Shown: positions 7,925 to 16,691 of the stretch, piece after piece | How the letters are laid out: each line of letters starts with the position of its first letter | How positions within the stretch are numbered: the stretch's first letter is position 1 | Origin: Hyphomicrobiales bacterium | GTDB lineage: Bacteria > Pseudomonadota > Alphaproteobacteria > Rhizobiales > Beijerinckiaceae | Length of the DNA: 41,427 nucleotides | Assembly (NCBI GenBank): GCA_028868735.1 | Contig: JAGWTW010000021.1 | Coordinates: 1-41,427 of the forward strand | Reading direction: 5' to 3' | Made by a program: the position numbers and the translations under genes | Notes under the pieces: generated by a model | Database searches by the model: none | Seen by the model: only the letters and a program-made list of their open reading frames with translations | Told to the model about the DNA's origin: nothing

Positions 7925-8062
7925 TTACGCTTTCATCCGCCCGAGCCGTCGTTCGTGGCGCGCAACAGATTGGCGCACCGGCGCATCGTCCGGCGGCTGC
8001 GGCCGGCGCACCATGGCCACCAGAGCGTAACTGACAATCTGCAGCAGGAACGATGCCCTCAC
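7925..8062 (-). CDS. Putative 45-aa membrane peptide coupled to isomerase gene
   Basis: A short frame that starts at GTG (8062-8060), overlapping the TGA of the isomerase gene as GTGA, and ends at TAA (7927-7925). The AAGGAG in the last isomerase codons lies just upstream, at a spacing of only 2 bases. The 45-residue product begins VRASFLLQIVSYALVAMVRR: one hydrophobic stretch of about 15 residues, then a charged, Arg-rich tail ending GRMKA. The coupling geometry and the membrane-then-basic layout make translation plausible. There is no recognised family and the frame is short, so it may be chance. Conservation of the tail in relatives would decide. Confidence 0.35.
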   Translation of the reverse strand: MRASFLLQIVSYALVAMVRRPQPPDDAPVRQSVARHERRLGRMKA

Positions 8063-8709
8063 CGCTCCTTCAATCCCTTCTGCTTCAGGCGCCAGACCAG
8101 CAGGTCGATCCGGTCCTGCCCGAAGAAGGGCTCGCCCTCGAAGACGAAGGTCGGCACGCCCCAATGGCCGGACGCCGCGTGGTCGGCCTCGTTCTGCGCG
8201 ATGATCTTTTCAAAATGATCGGGATCGGCCGCAACCGTCGCGTCGAGCTTTGCGAGATCGAAGCCGGCGCGCGTCGCGGCGTGGGCGAGATGGTCGCCCT
8301 CGTGCCAATTGTCGACCGTCCCGCTCCACATCATGGTCGCGACTTCGGTGATGAAGGCGAGGCCTGCACCCTGCTCCTGCGCCGCCGCGCCGAGCCGCGT
8401 GAGGCGGCGGATGCGCGGCTGCTCTGGCGCGACCTCGAGAGTCGTCATGTTCTGCACGATCGGATCGGGGCGCGGGAATCGGAAGGGAATGTTCTCGCTC
8501 TGCGCGACGCGCATCGAATCGCGCACGACGTAGGCCGCGAATTTCGGATTGGTTTTTTTGAAGAAGTCCGGCACGCGCACGGCGAGCGGGTAGACCGGCC
8601 TGGCGTTCACGACGAGATCGTATTTTTCGACGATCAGCTTGGTCTTCGGCAGAGCGAGATAGGAATAGGGGCTGCGGAAGGAAAAGAAGAGATCGACAGA
8701 AAGAGTCAT
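8059..8709 (-). CDS. 2-hydroxychromene-2-carboxylate isomerase family protein (DsbA/kappa-GST type)
   Basis: A 216-residue thioredoxin-fold protein. FFSFRSPYSYLAL near the N-terminus carries the family serine (Ser13, just before Pro14) that binds the glutathione thiol in HCCA isomerase and kappa-class GST. The C-terminal WGVPTFVFEGEPFFGQDRID is the conserved cis-Pro and product-side motif. Known members isomerise 2-hydroxychromene-2-carboxylate in naphthalene breakdown, but many are general GSH-dependent proteins. No other aromatic-degradation gene is in the window, so the substrate is open. The ATG has GGAGG five bases upstream. The gene diverges from mutB across a regulatory region of about 380 bases. 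Confidence 0.88.
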   Translation of the reverse strand: MTLSVDLFFSFRSPYSYLALPKTKLIVEKYDLVVNARPVYPLAVRVPDFFKKTNPKFAAYVVRDSMRVAQSENIPFRFPRPDPIVQNMTTLEVAPEQPRIRRLTRLGAAAQEQGAGLAFITEVATMMWSGTVDNWHEGDHLAHAATRAGFDLAKLDATVAADPDHFEKIIAQNEADHAASGHWGVPTFVFEGEPFFGQDRIDLLVWRLKQKGLKER

Positions 8710-8885
8710 TGGTCCTCCGCGGAGGCGTCGCCCGCATTGGCGGGCCGACGCGCCCGTGACGATATAGCCGAGCGCTCCCGGCTGTCATTCTCACGCGCTC
8801 GAGAGCCAGCCGTCCGTCCGGTCCCGGCGCAGAGGACATCGGCAATGGCCGACCTGCCGCAGACACAGGTCGCACGACGCAAACG

Positions 8886-8978
8886 CCTCATCCTGAGGAG
8901 CGCCGAAGGCGCGTCTCGAAGGATGGCGCCAGCCCGCATGCTTCGAGACGCCTGCTGCGCCGGCTCCTCAGCATGAGG
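8886..8978. repeat. REP-like intergenic palindromic element (Rhizobiales type)
   Basis: A long imperfect palindrome. The outer arms are 8886-8901 (CCTCATCCTGAGGAGC) and 8963-8978 (GCTCCTCAGCATGAGG), complementary except for one position. The inner arms GCGTCTCGAAG (8911-8921) and CTTCGAGACGC (8941-8951) are perfectly complementary. This CCTCAT-CTGAGGAGC / TCTCGAAGGATG layout matches, from memory, an abundant extragenic palindrome of Bradyrhizobium, Rhodopseudomonas and relatives. Only one copy was noticed in this window. It would fold into a stable cruciform or RNA hairpin and may affect mRNA stability or mark a mobile non-autonomous repeat. Confidence 0.75.
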
Positions 8979-9017
8979 GGGCTGTCTGCAGGCATCCCGC
9001 CGCAGATCCGCCCCACG

Positions 9018-9063
9018 TGGCGCCGCACAATCGGCCGGGTTATAATGCCTGCCGACCCGGCCG
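9018..9063 (+). promoter_or_regulatory. Probable mutB promoter framed by a 9-bp inverted repeat
   Basis: TATAAT at 9041-9046 is a perfect -10 hexamer, 46 bases before the mutB ATG; the -35 region at about 9018-9023 (TGGCGC) is poor, which suggests need for an activator. The -10 lies within the 14-base loop of a perfect inverted repeat, CGGCCGGGT (9032-9040) and ACCCGGCCG (9055-9063), a natural layout for a repressor site. A second palindrome, CCACGTGG (9013-9020), covers the -35 area. No regulator gene adjoins it, so the binding protein is unknown. Confidence 0.5.
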
Positions 9064-9092
9064 CCGCGCCGCTCTTCGGGACCCCTTGAGCT

Positions 9093-11252
<2,160 letters not shown>

Positions 11253-11360
11253 CATTCAGGCGCGGTTCACGCGCGCCGCCGGATTATGACGCCCGCACGT
11301 TTGCAGCGTTCGTCGCTTGACGATAAACTTGCCGCAGGCGGCGATCGGAAGGAGAATTTG

Positions 11361-11702
11361 ATGAAGCGACATTTTGCTGCCGGCCTCGTCGCCGCAGCCG
11401 CAGCGCTCGCTTTCGCGGCGCCGGCGTCGGCCGATCCCTATGGTCTTCGGCGCACCTGCCCCAACGTGTGGCAGCAAGGTCCGATCATCACCGCCGATTG
11501 CTACAATGCGTTCGGCGGGATCAATCGTTCGAGCATCGACGCAACGGCCTGTCCGGCCGGCGTCGGCAACATGAACGGCCGTCTCGCCTGCAACAATCCC
11601 GGCTACGGTTACGGCGGAGGCTATGGTTACGGCGGAGGTTACGGTTACGGCGGTCCGCCGCGGCAATGGCGCCATCGCCCGCACGGCCCGAACTGGGATT
11701 GA
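11361..11702 (+). CDS. Secreted single-repeat cyanovirin-like (CVNH) protein with Gly-Tyr tail
   Basis: A 113-residue protein. ATG 11361 is chosen over an upstream in-frame ATG (11286) because of the near-perfect GGAAGGAG site at 11347-11354 and the signal peptide that follows (MKRHFAAGLVAAAAALAFAA, ending PASA). The mature part has four cysteines (33, 47, 64, 77). The spacing TCPN...ITADCYNAFGGINRSSID...VGNMNGRLAC closely follows one repeat of the cyanovirin-N homology fold, a mannose-binding lectin (C-x13-C, GGxNxSSID, N-x-NGxL). Only one repeat is present, where cyanovirin has two. The C-terminus is a Gly-Tyr repeat (about residues 81-98) and a His/Arg-rich end. It lies 4 bases from the lytic transglycosylase start. 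Sugar binding is inference. Confidence 0.72.
   Translation: MKRHFAAGLVAAAAALAFAAPASADPYGLRRTCPNVWQQGPIITADCYNAFGGINRSSIDATACPAGVGNMNGRLACNNPGYGYGGGYGYGGGYGYGGPPRQWRHRPHGPNWD
11601..11655 (+). repeat. Short tandem repeat encoding GGYGYG units
   Basis: About three 18-base units of the form GGCTACGGTTACGGCGGA, with silent third-base changes, encode (GGYGYG)n in the tail of the CVNH-like protein. The silent changes argue that the repeat is kept for its protein sequence and is not a very recent slippage product. The copy number could vary between strains. Confidence 0.7.
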
Positions 11703-11706
11703 CGGG

Positions 11707-12387
11707 GTGAATCGGAGAATTCCGTGCGCTGTCGCCGCAATGCTGGCGACGGCGCTTACCGCGCCAGCGCATGCAGCCTCGCGCGAGGCGCGCGGCGCGG
11801 AACGGTTCGACAGGTCGATCGACCGATTGTCGCGCGCGCACGGCGTGCCGGAGAGATTGATCCGCCGCGTCATCATGCGCGAAAGCCGGTATGCGCCGAA
11901 CGTGACGAACCACGGCCATTACGGTCTCATGCAGATCAAGCTCGAGACCGCCAAGGGCATGGGCTATGCAGGCGGCGCGAGCGGCCTCCTCGACGGCGAA
12001 ACGAATCTCACCTACGCCGTCCCCTATCTCGCCAACGCCTATCTCGCGGCCGGCAGGAACGAGGATCGCGCCGTGCAGCTCTACGCCGGCGGCTATTATT
12101 ACGTCGCCAAACGCGAGCATCTGCTCGGCAAGCTTCGCACGGCGCGATCGAAGCCGTTGTCCGGCGACGTCGACGCGGTCGCCTACGCCGAGCAACCTGC
12201 GCAACAGCCCGCCGCGCAGGCGTCGAACCCGTTCGCTGCGCTGTTTTCGGCCATGCGTTCACAACCGGCCGCGCCCACGCCGCAGGAAATCGCCGCCGAC
12301 CCGCAGGGCCAGGCAGCCGAGGAGGGCGTGGATCCCGTCGTGTTCAAGCGAGCGCCGCTTCCGCCGAAGCGGCCGTCGCGCGACTGA
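11707..12387 (+). CDS. Lytic transglycosylase (SLT, family 1-like)
   Basis: A 226-residue exported murein hydrolase. The GTG at 11707 is chosen because it gives a full signal peptide (VNRRIPCAVAAMLATALTAP, then AHA-A); ATG 11740 would cut off its positive end. The SLT core is visible: MRESRYAP with catalytic Glu59, NHGHYGLMQIK, NLTYAVPYLANAYLAAG and YAGGYYY. Such enzymes cut the MurNAc-GlcNAc bond and form 1,6-anhydroMurNAc. The C-terminal third is Ala/Pro/Gln-rich and probably disordered. The start lies 4 bases after the CVNH-like gene's stop, so the two are very likely co-translated. An ATG-less start this close to the previous gene suggests coupling. Confidence 0.88.
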   Translation: MNRRIPCAVAAMLATALTAPAHAASREARGAERFDRSIDRLSRAHGVPERLIRRVIMRESRYAPNVTNHGHYGLMQIKLETAKGMGYAGGASGLLDGETNLTYAVPYLANAYLAAGRNEDRAVQLYAGGYYYVAKREHLLGKLRTARSKPLSGDVDAVAYAEQPAQQPAAQASNPFAALFSAMRSQPAAPTPQEIAADPQGQAAEEGVDPVVFKRAPLPPKRPSRD

Positions 12388-12392
12388 CCGCT

Positions 12393-13583
12393 TTACTTCG
12401 GCGGCGGCAAGGCCTCGCCGACGATCGGCGTGTTCGCCGCCGCCGCCGCAGCGACTGCAGGCGATGGCGATGTGATCGGCGTCACGCCCGCGTCAATCAC
12501 CGCCTGCACATCCGCGTCGGAACGCTTTCTCGTCAGCGTCGCGCCAATCTGGCGCACCGCCTCCGGCGCATTGGCGTAGATGTCGTGGCCTACCCATCCG
12601 CCGGAACGGAGCAGCGAAAGATCGTAGACATGCACGCCCATCGCATCGATCGCGGCGGCGTCTTTCGGATTCGACGGATCCATCGCGCCAAGCCGCTGCC
12701 TCGAGCCGGCGATCCGGCTCGACAGCGACAATGCGCGGTCGTCGTGCGAGACGAACACCGAGACATGCGAGGCGTCGAGCCGCGCAACCTGCTGACGGAA
12801 AACGGAAAGGTCGATGTCGGGCGCAGCCAGCATCACCGAACCGAGCTTGCCATCGAGATCGGGATGGCCGGCGATCGCATTTTCACGCAAGGCCTCCATC
12901 GTCAACCAGGCGCCCATCGAATGGGCGAGCACCTGCACGCGTCCAACGCCGGGCGTATGCGAAAGGTCCGAGATCAGCCGCTCGAGCGCGTCGCGGGACG
13001 CGGTCGCGGCCTCCTTGTCGGATTCGTAGGCGAACAATTCGCCTTTCGACTTCCAAGCGAACAGGACCGGCACGCCGGTGAAGCCGCCGTCGGCGACGAT
13101 CTGCGCGAGACGGAACCGCGCTTCTTCGAGCGAAGTGTTGAAACCGTGCACGTAGAGCAGAACGTCGCGGCTGTTGCCGACGCGTCCGGAAATATGCGAC
13201 GCCAGTTCCGCGCGGAAGGCTTCAGGATCGAGCGAGCGGCTGCGCAGCACGGCGAAATCGCTGCGCGGGTCTGGCGCGCCGAAATGCGGGCTTTCTATTT
13301 CGCCGGGCTTGTGGCCAGGCGGCACCGATACGGTCTGAAGCGAGAAGGCTGCGACGCCGTCGGCGCTCTTGCGCGTGGAGGCGACGAACATGGCGACCTG
13401 CAGCGGGTCGCCTTTCTGGCGCGAGAAATACCCTCCGACGGACCCGACGTCGCTCGCCATCGCAGAGAACGACGTCGCGCCGTTGCAACCGCCGAGCGCG
13501 AGCGCCAGCATCGGCGCGAACGCCGCGAGCAACAGGCGGGATTTCTGCCGGCCGAAGACCGGCTTGCGGACTGATTGCGTCAC
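12393..13583 (-). CDS. Lipoprotein alpha/beta hydrolase, DUF900 family
   Basis: A 396-residue protein. GTG 13583 is preferred over an upstream in-frame start because AGAGGA lies 7 bases before it and because it gives a lipoprotein signal: basic N-terminus, LLLAAFAPMLALALGGC, with the lipobox cysteine at residue 33. The DUF900 hydrolase core shows RDVLLYVHGFNTSLEEARFR (oxyanion side), FAWKSKGE, VQVLAHSMGAWL with nucleophile Ser222, and a late GGWVGHDIYANAP supplying the probable catalytic His. Family members are predicted esterases/lipases without firm substrates. It is convergent with the lytic transglycosylase (5-base gap) and divergent from the amidase gene. Location would be the periplasmic face of a membrane. 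Confidence 0.85.
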   Translation of the reverse strand: MTQSVRKPVFGRQKSRLLLAAFAPMLALALGGCNGATSFSAMASDVGSVGGYFSRQKGDPLQVAMFVASTRKSADGVAAFSLQTVSVPPGHKPGEIESPHFGAPDPRSDFAVLRSRSLDPEAFRAELASHISGRVGNSRDVLLYVHGFNTSLEEARFRLAQIVADGGFTGVPVLFAWKSKGELFAYESDKEAATASRDALERLISDLSHTPGVGRVQVLAHSMGAWLTMEALRENAIAGHPDLDGKLGSVMLAAPDIDLSVFRQQVARLDASHVSVFVSHDDRALSLSSRIAGSRQRLGAMDPSNPKDAAAIDAMGVHVYDLSLLRSGGWVGHDIYANAPEAVRQIGATLTRKRSDADVQAVIDAGVTPITSPSPAVAAAAAANTPIVGEALPPPK

Positions 13584-13783
13584 GATGATCCTCTGGCGCC
13601 GCAAAAGCGCGGCCTCCACTAACGGTCGGGACCCTTGCAGGTACGTTAACAAAGCGTGGTTTCGATCGGCGGCTTTTGCCGTGCAAAGCGGGCGGGAATG
13701 GGGCTGCGCCGGGAAATGCGACGGCGCCCTTGAAGCCCGGCGCGGAGCAAAGCAATCTGGGGCGCACTCCTGATCATGAGCCT

Positions 13784-15184
13784 ATGACCGACCTTCTCTC
13801 CCTGTCTGCACGCCAGTGCATCGATTTGTTCTCGAAAAGGACGGCTAGTCCTGTCGACCTTCTGGAAGCGACGCTGCAGCGGCTGGACGCCTGCGAACCG
13901 GCGGTGAACGCCTTCGCTCAGGTGGACCGGGCGGGCGCGCGCAAGGCGGCCGAGGCGAGCGCCGCGCGCTGGGCGCGGGGCGAACCGGTCGGCGGCGCGG
14001 ACGGGTTGATCTGCACCATCAAGGACAATGTCATGGCGCGCGGCCTGCAAAACCGTCGCGGCACGCGCACGAGCGCCGATACGCCGGCGAACGAGGACGC
14101 GCCCGCAAGCGCCCGCATGCGCGAGGCCGGAGCGGTTATCCTCGGCAAGACCACCCTGCCGGAGATCGGATGGAAGGGGCTCGGCGACAGCCCGCTCTAC
14201 GGCGTCACCCGCAATCCCTGGAAAACGGGACATACGACCGGCGGCTCGTCAGCGGGCGCGGCCGCGGCGGCGGCGCTCGGCATCGGGCATTTTCACCTCG
14301 GCACGGACGGACTCGGCTCGATCCGCATCCCCGCCGCCTTCACCGGCGTGTTCGGCTTCAAGCCCAGTTTCGGCCGCGTGCCCGCCTGGCCGCTGTCGAC
14401 GATGAGCGTACTCGCCCATCTCGGACCGCTGACGCGGCGCGTAGAGGACGCCGCGATCATGCTGTCGCTGATCGGCCGCCCCGATGCGCGCGACAATACG
14501 GCCTGGAACACGCCCTGCCCCGACTACACGCTCGATCTTTCCAACGGCGTAAAAAGGCGACGGATCGCCTATTCGCCGCGGCTCGGCTACGTCGATTGCG
14601 TCGACCCCGATGTCGCAGCGGCCGTCGAAAAGGCCGTCAAGGTCTTCGAGGATCTCGGCGCGAGCGTCGAGGAAGTAGATCCGCCGATCGCCGATCCGCG
14701 CGCCATTACGGATACGCTCTGGCACACGGGCGCGGCGGTCGCGATGAAACACGTCGGCGAAAAAGAGCGCGCCGAAATCGACCCGGGCTTGCTGGGCGAA
14801 ATCGATTCCGGACGCCGGCTGACCGCGGTCGACTATCTGGACGCGTTTCTCGCGCGCGGCGCGCTGGCGCACAAGATGGCCGTCTTTCACGAAACCTACG
14901 ACCTCCTTCTGACGCCGCAGATGCCGACGGGCGCCATTCCGGTCGGCGCGGACGTTCCGGCCGCCAGCCGATTCAAGCACTGGGTGGAATGGTCGCCATT
15001 CACCTACCCGTTCAATGTCACGCAACAGCCCGCCGCCAGCGCGCCCTGCGGCTTCACGCGCGACGGCTTGCCGATCGGCCTTCAGATCGTCGGACCGATG
15101 CGCGGCGACCTCGGCGTCTTGCAAGCGGCGCGCGCCTTTGAAGAGGCGCGCCCGTTCGCGACGATCGACGCGCCCAGAGCATGA
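13784..15184 (+). CDS. Amidase signature family protein (unusual oxyanion loop)
   Basis: A 466-residue amidase. ATG 13784 is chosen over the longer frame because family homology (LSARQCIDLFSKRTASPVDL) starts there. The Ser-cisSer-Lys triad is present as Lys80 (TIKDN), Ser155 (TGGSSAG) and Ser179 (GLGSIRIPAAF); the spacings of 75 and 24 residues equal those of FAAH (142/217/241). The loop before the nucleophile reads GTDGLGS where the family usually has GTDxGGS, so Leu177 replaces a conserved oxyanion-loop glycine. The substrate is unknown; GatA is less likely because no gatB/gatC adjoin and the loop differs. A small membrane gene starts 1 base after its stop. Confidence 0.9.
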   Translation: MTDLLSLSARQCIDLFSKRTASPVDLLEATLQRLDACEPAVNAFAQVDRAGARKAAEASAARWARGEPVGGADGLICTIKDNVMARGLQNRRGTRTSADTPANEDAPASARMREAGAVILGKTTLPEIGWKGLGDSPLYGVTRNPWKTGHTTGGSSAGAAAAAALGIGHFHLGTDGLGSIRIPAAFTGVFGFKPSFGRVPAWPLSTMSVLAHLGPLTRRVEDAAIMLSLIGRPDARDNTAWNTPCPDYTLDLSNGVKRRRIAYSPRLGYVDCVDPDVAAAVEKAVKVFEDLGASVEEVDPPIADPRAITDTLWHTGAAVAMKHVGEKERAEIDPGLLGEIDSGRRLTAVDYLDAFLARGALAHKMAVFHETYDLLLTPQMPTGAIPVGADVPAASRFKHWVEWSPFTYPFNVTQQPAASAPCGFTRDGLPIGLQIVGPMRGDLGVLQAARAFEEARPFATIDAPRA

Positions 15185-15185
15185 A

Positions 15186-15401
15186 ATGAGCGACAACGGG
15201 GAGATCGACTACGCGCATCGCAACACGGTGAATCTCGTCGCCGTGATCGGGCTGCTCGCTCTGGCGATCATCGTCATCGTCACCCTCAACATGCTCGACA
15301 GGCAGCGCAAGACGCAACGCTGCGTCGATTCCGGCCGGCGCGATTGTTTTGCAATCGAGACGCCGCCGGTCGCCCAGGGCGCGCCGCGCGCGGACCGGTA
15401 G
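15186..15401 (+). CDS. Small single-span membrane protein
   Basis: A 71-residue protein whose ATG lies one base after the amidase TGA, so translation is probably coupled. A short polar N-terminus (MSDNGEIDYAHRN) is followed by one strong membrane helix (about residues 15-36, VNLVAVIGLLALAIIVIVTL) and a basic tail with two cysteines (RCVDSGRRDCF). By the positive-inside rule the tail should face the cytoplasm. No family is recognised. It ends exactly where the convergent TerC gene ends (stop codons adjacent, 15401/15402). Its being downstream of the amidase is the only functional hint. Confidence 0.68.
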   Translation: MSDNGEIDYAHRNTVNLVAVIGLLALAIIVIVTLNMLDRQRKTQRCVDSGRRDCFAIETPPVAQGAPRADR

Positions 15402-16082
15402 CTATCGCTCGCGAGCCGGTTTGAAGGCTTTGATGGCGGCGGCGGCCGCAAGAACAAAAACAAGCCCGACAATGCTGGCGACGATATCCGGCGGGTCGCC
15501 ATGCCGGTCGAGCCAGGCCGCAAAGATCGGATCGGCCGCCATCATCTCGCCGGCGACCCAGCCGAGCAAAGCCGCGCCGGCCCAAACGAGCAATGGAAAG
15601 CGTTCGATGATGCGCATGACCGCGCCGGCGCCGAACACGACGAGCGGAATCGACAGCAGCAGACCGAAGACGACGAGCCGCATGTCGCCATGCGCGACGC
15701 CGAGAATCGCAAGTACGTTGTCGAGCGACATGACGCCGTCTGCGATCATGATCGTCAGCACAGCGCCGGCGACGCTCGGGCGCGCCTTGACCGTACCGTG
15801 ATTCTCGCCGCTGACGACCAGCTTGACCGCTATCCCGAGCAGAAGCACGCCGCCGACGAACTTGACGAGCGGCACGGCGAGCATCTGGTCGATCGCCACA
15901 GTGAAGATGACGCGCAGAGCTATGGCGGCGCCCGCGCCGAGGGCGACGCCGAGGCGCTTCTTGTCGTCGGGCAGCTCGCGGCAGGCGAGCGCGATCACCA
16001 CCGCATTGTCGCCCGACAACAACAGATCCAGCCAGGCGATCTGAAGCATCTGGAAAGCGAAGTAGCCGAATGATTCCATCAT
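15402..16082 (-). CDS. TerC/YjbE family integral membrane protein
   Basis: A 226-residue inner-membrane protein with seven hydrophobic segments. The two family signatures, DLLLSGDNAVVIALACRELP near the N-terminus and IADGVMSLDNVLAI in the middle, identify the TerC superfamily, YjbE branch. Its acidic membrane residues are linked to metal (manganese) efflux or to tellurite resistance and exoprotein metalation in relatives. ATG 16082 is chosen over an upstream TTG because its ATGA overlaps the TGA of the pyroglutamyl-peptidase-like gene, a coupling junction. It is the last gene of the thioesterase-meaB-pcp-terC run. Confidence 0.88.
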   Translation of the reverse strand: MMESFGYFAFQMLQIAWLDLLLSGDNAVVIALACRELPDDKKRLGVALGAGAAIALRVIFTVAIDQMLAVPLVKFVGGVLLLGIAVKLVVSGENHGTVKARPSVAGAVLTIMIADGVMSLDNVLAILGVAHGDMRLVVFGLLLSIPLVVFGAGAVMRIIERFPLLVWAGAALLGWVAGEMMAADPIFAAWLDRHGDPPDIVASIVGLVFVLAAAAAIKAFKPARER

Positions 16083-16690
16083 CTCCAACCCGCGCGTACG
16101 CAATGCCGGCGCGTCGTCGCAAGCATAGCGGCCGGCAATATACGCGCGAGCGCCTCGGCCATTCTGGCGGGCGCGAGGCGGCGCGCTCCTGGAACATGTA
16201 TGAAGATCGCCGGCGGACCGTTCTGCGCGAGCGCGGACCAGAGCGCAGCGTTACAAATGTAGTCGCCGGCGTCGACCGAGACCACCGCGTCGATACGTAC
16301 GCGGCGGAGCGCTGCGCACAGCAATCGGGCGTTCCATCCGCTTCTGCGTTCGGACGCCGCGCCCGGATGCGCAAGCCGCGCACTGAACCTTCTTTGCGCA
16401 TCGGGCCTGATTATGGACCTACGATTGCGCGCGCGCGTTTCGACAGACACCCGCCTGCGCTGACCTGCAACGCCGAGATGCACGATCGCATCCGGCTTTT
16501 CGCGCGCCGCTATCGCGTCGAGATGCGGCTCGATCGCATAGACGACGGGCAGGACAGCGGTGGCGAGACGCACACCGGCCCGCGAAAAACTCGAACGAAA
16601 CCGGCGCGCGAGTATCAGAGCTACGTCCGCGCTGGGATTTCGGGGCGCGCCCGGGAAGGCGCCGAAGCCGGTGACGAGGAGGGTCATCAT
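16079..16690 (-). CDS. Pyroglutamyl-peptidase I-like protein (peptidase C15)
   Basis: A 203-residue protein starting MMTLLVTGFGAFPGAPRNPS, the signature start of peptidase C15, which removes N-terminal pyroglutamate. The catalytic triad is intact: Glu84 (VSVETRARN), Cys146 (DAGDYICN) and His165 (IFIHVP), at nearly the positions of Bacillus Pcp (81/144/168). The substrate loop differs from textbook enzymes: GVAGQRRRVSVE where GLAGGRxxITPE is usual, and the middle is Arg-rich. The start codon follows the meaB stop by one base, and its own stop overlaps the TerC start. The specificity may therefore not be pyroglutamate; this is inference from the altered loop. Confidence 0.82.
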   Translation of the reverse strand: MMTLLVTGFGAFPGAPRNPSADVALILARRFRSSFSRAGVRLATAVLPVVYAIEPHLDAIAAREKPDAIVHLGVAGQRRRVSVETRARNRRSIIRPDAQRRFSARLAHPGAASERRSGWNARLLCAALRRVRIDAVVSVDAGDYICNAALWSALAQNGPPAIFIHVPGARRLAPARMAEALARILPAAMLATTRRHCVRAGWR

Positions 16691-16691
16691 G

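Larger units (their letters stand above)
8710..9092. other. Divergent regulatory region between isomerase gene and mutB
   Basis: A 383-base non-coding stretch. From left to right it holds unremarkable GC-rich sequence to about 8885, a REP-like palindromic element (8886-8978), a perfect 8-bp palindrome CCACGTGG (9013-9020), and a consensus -10 box TATAAT (9041-9046) lying in the loop of a 9-bp inverted repeat (9032-9063). I see no coding frame with credible start and composition. Confidence 0.6.

Noticed and set aside
11286..11360. Upstream in-frame ATG as start of the CVNH-like gene
   Set aside because: It would add a polar 25-residue stretch before the signal peptide and has no ribosome-binding site; ATG 11361 has both.
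11601..11655. Tandem repeat considered as a CRISPR-like or VNTR array
   Set aside because: Units are contiguous without spacers and in frame with the CVNH-like gene, coding a Gly-Tyr tail.
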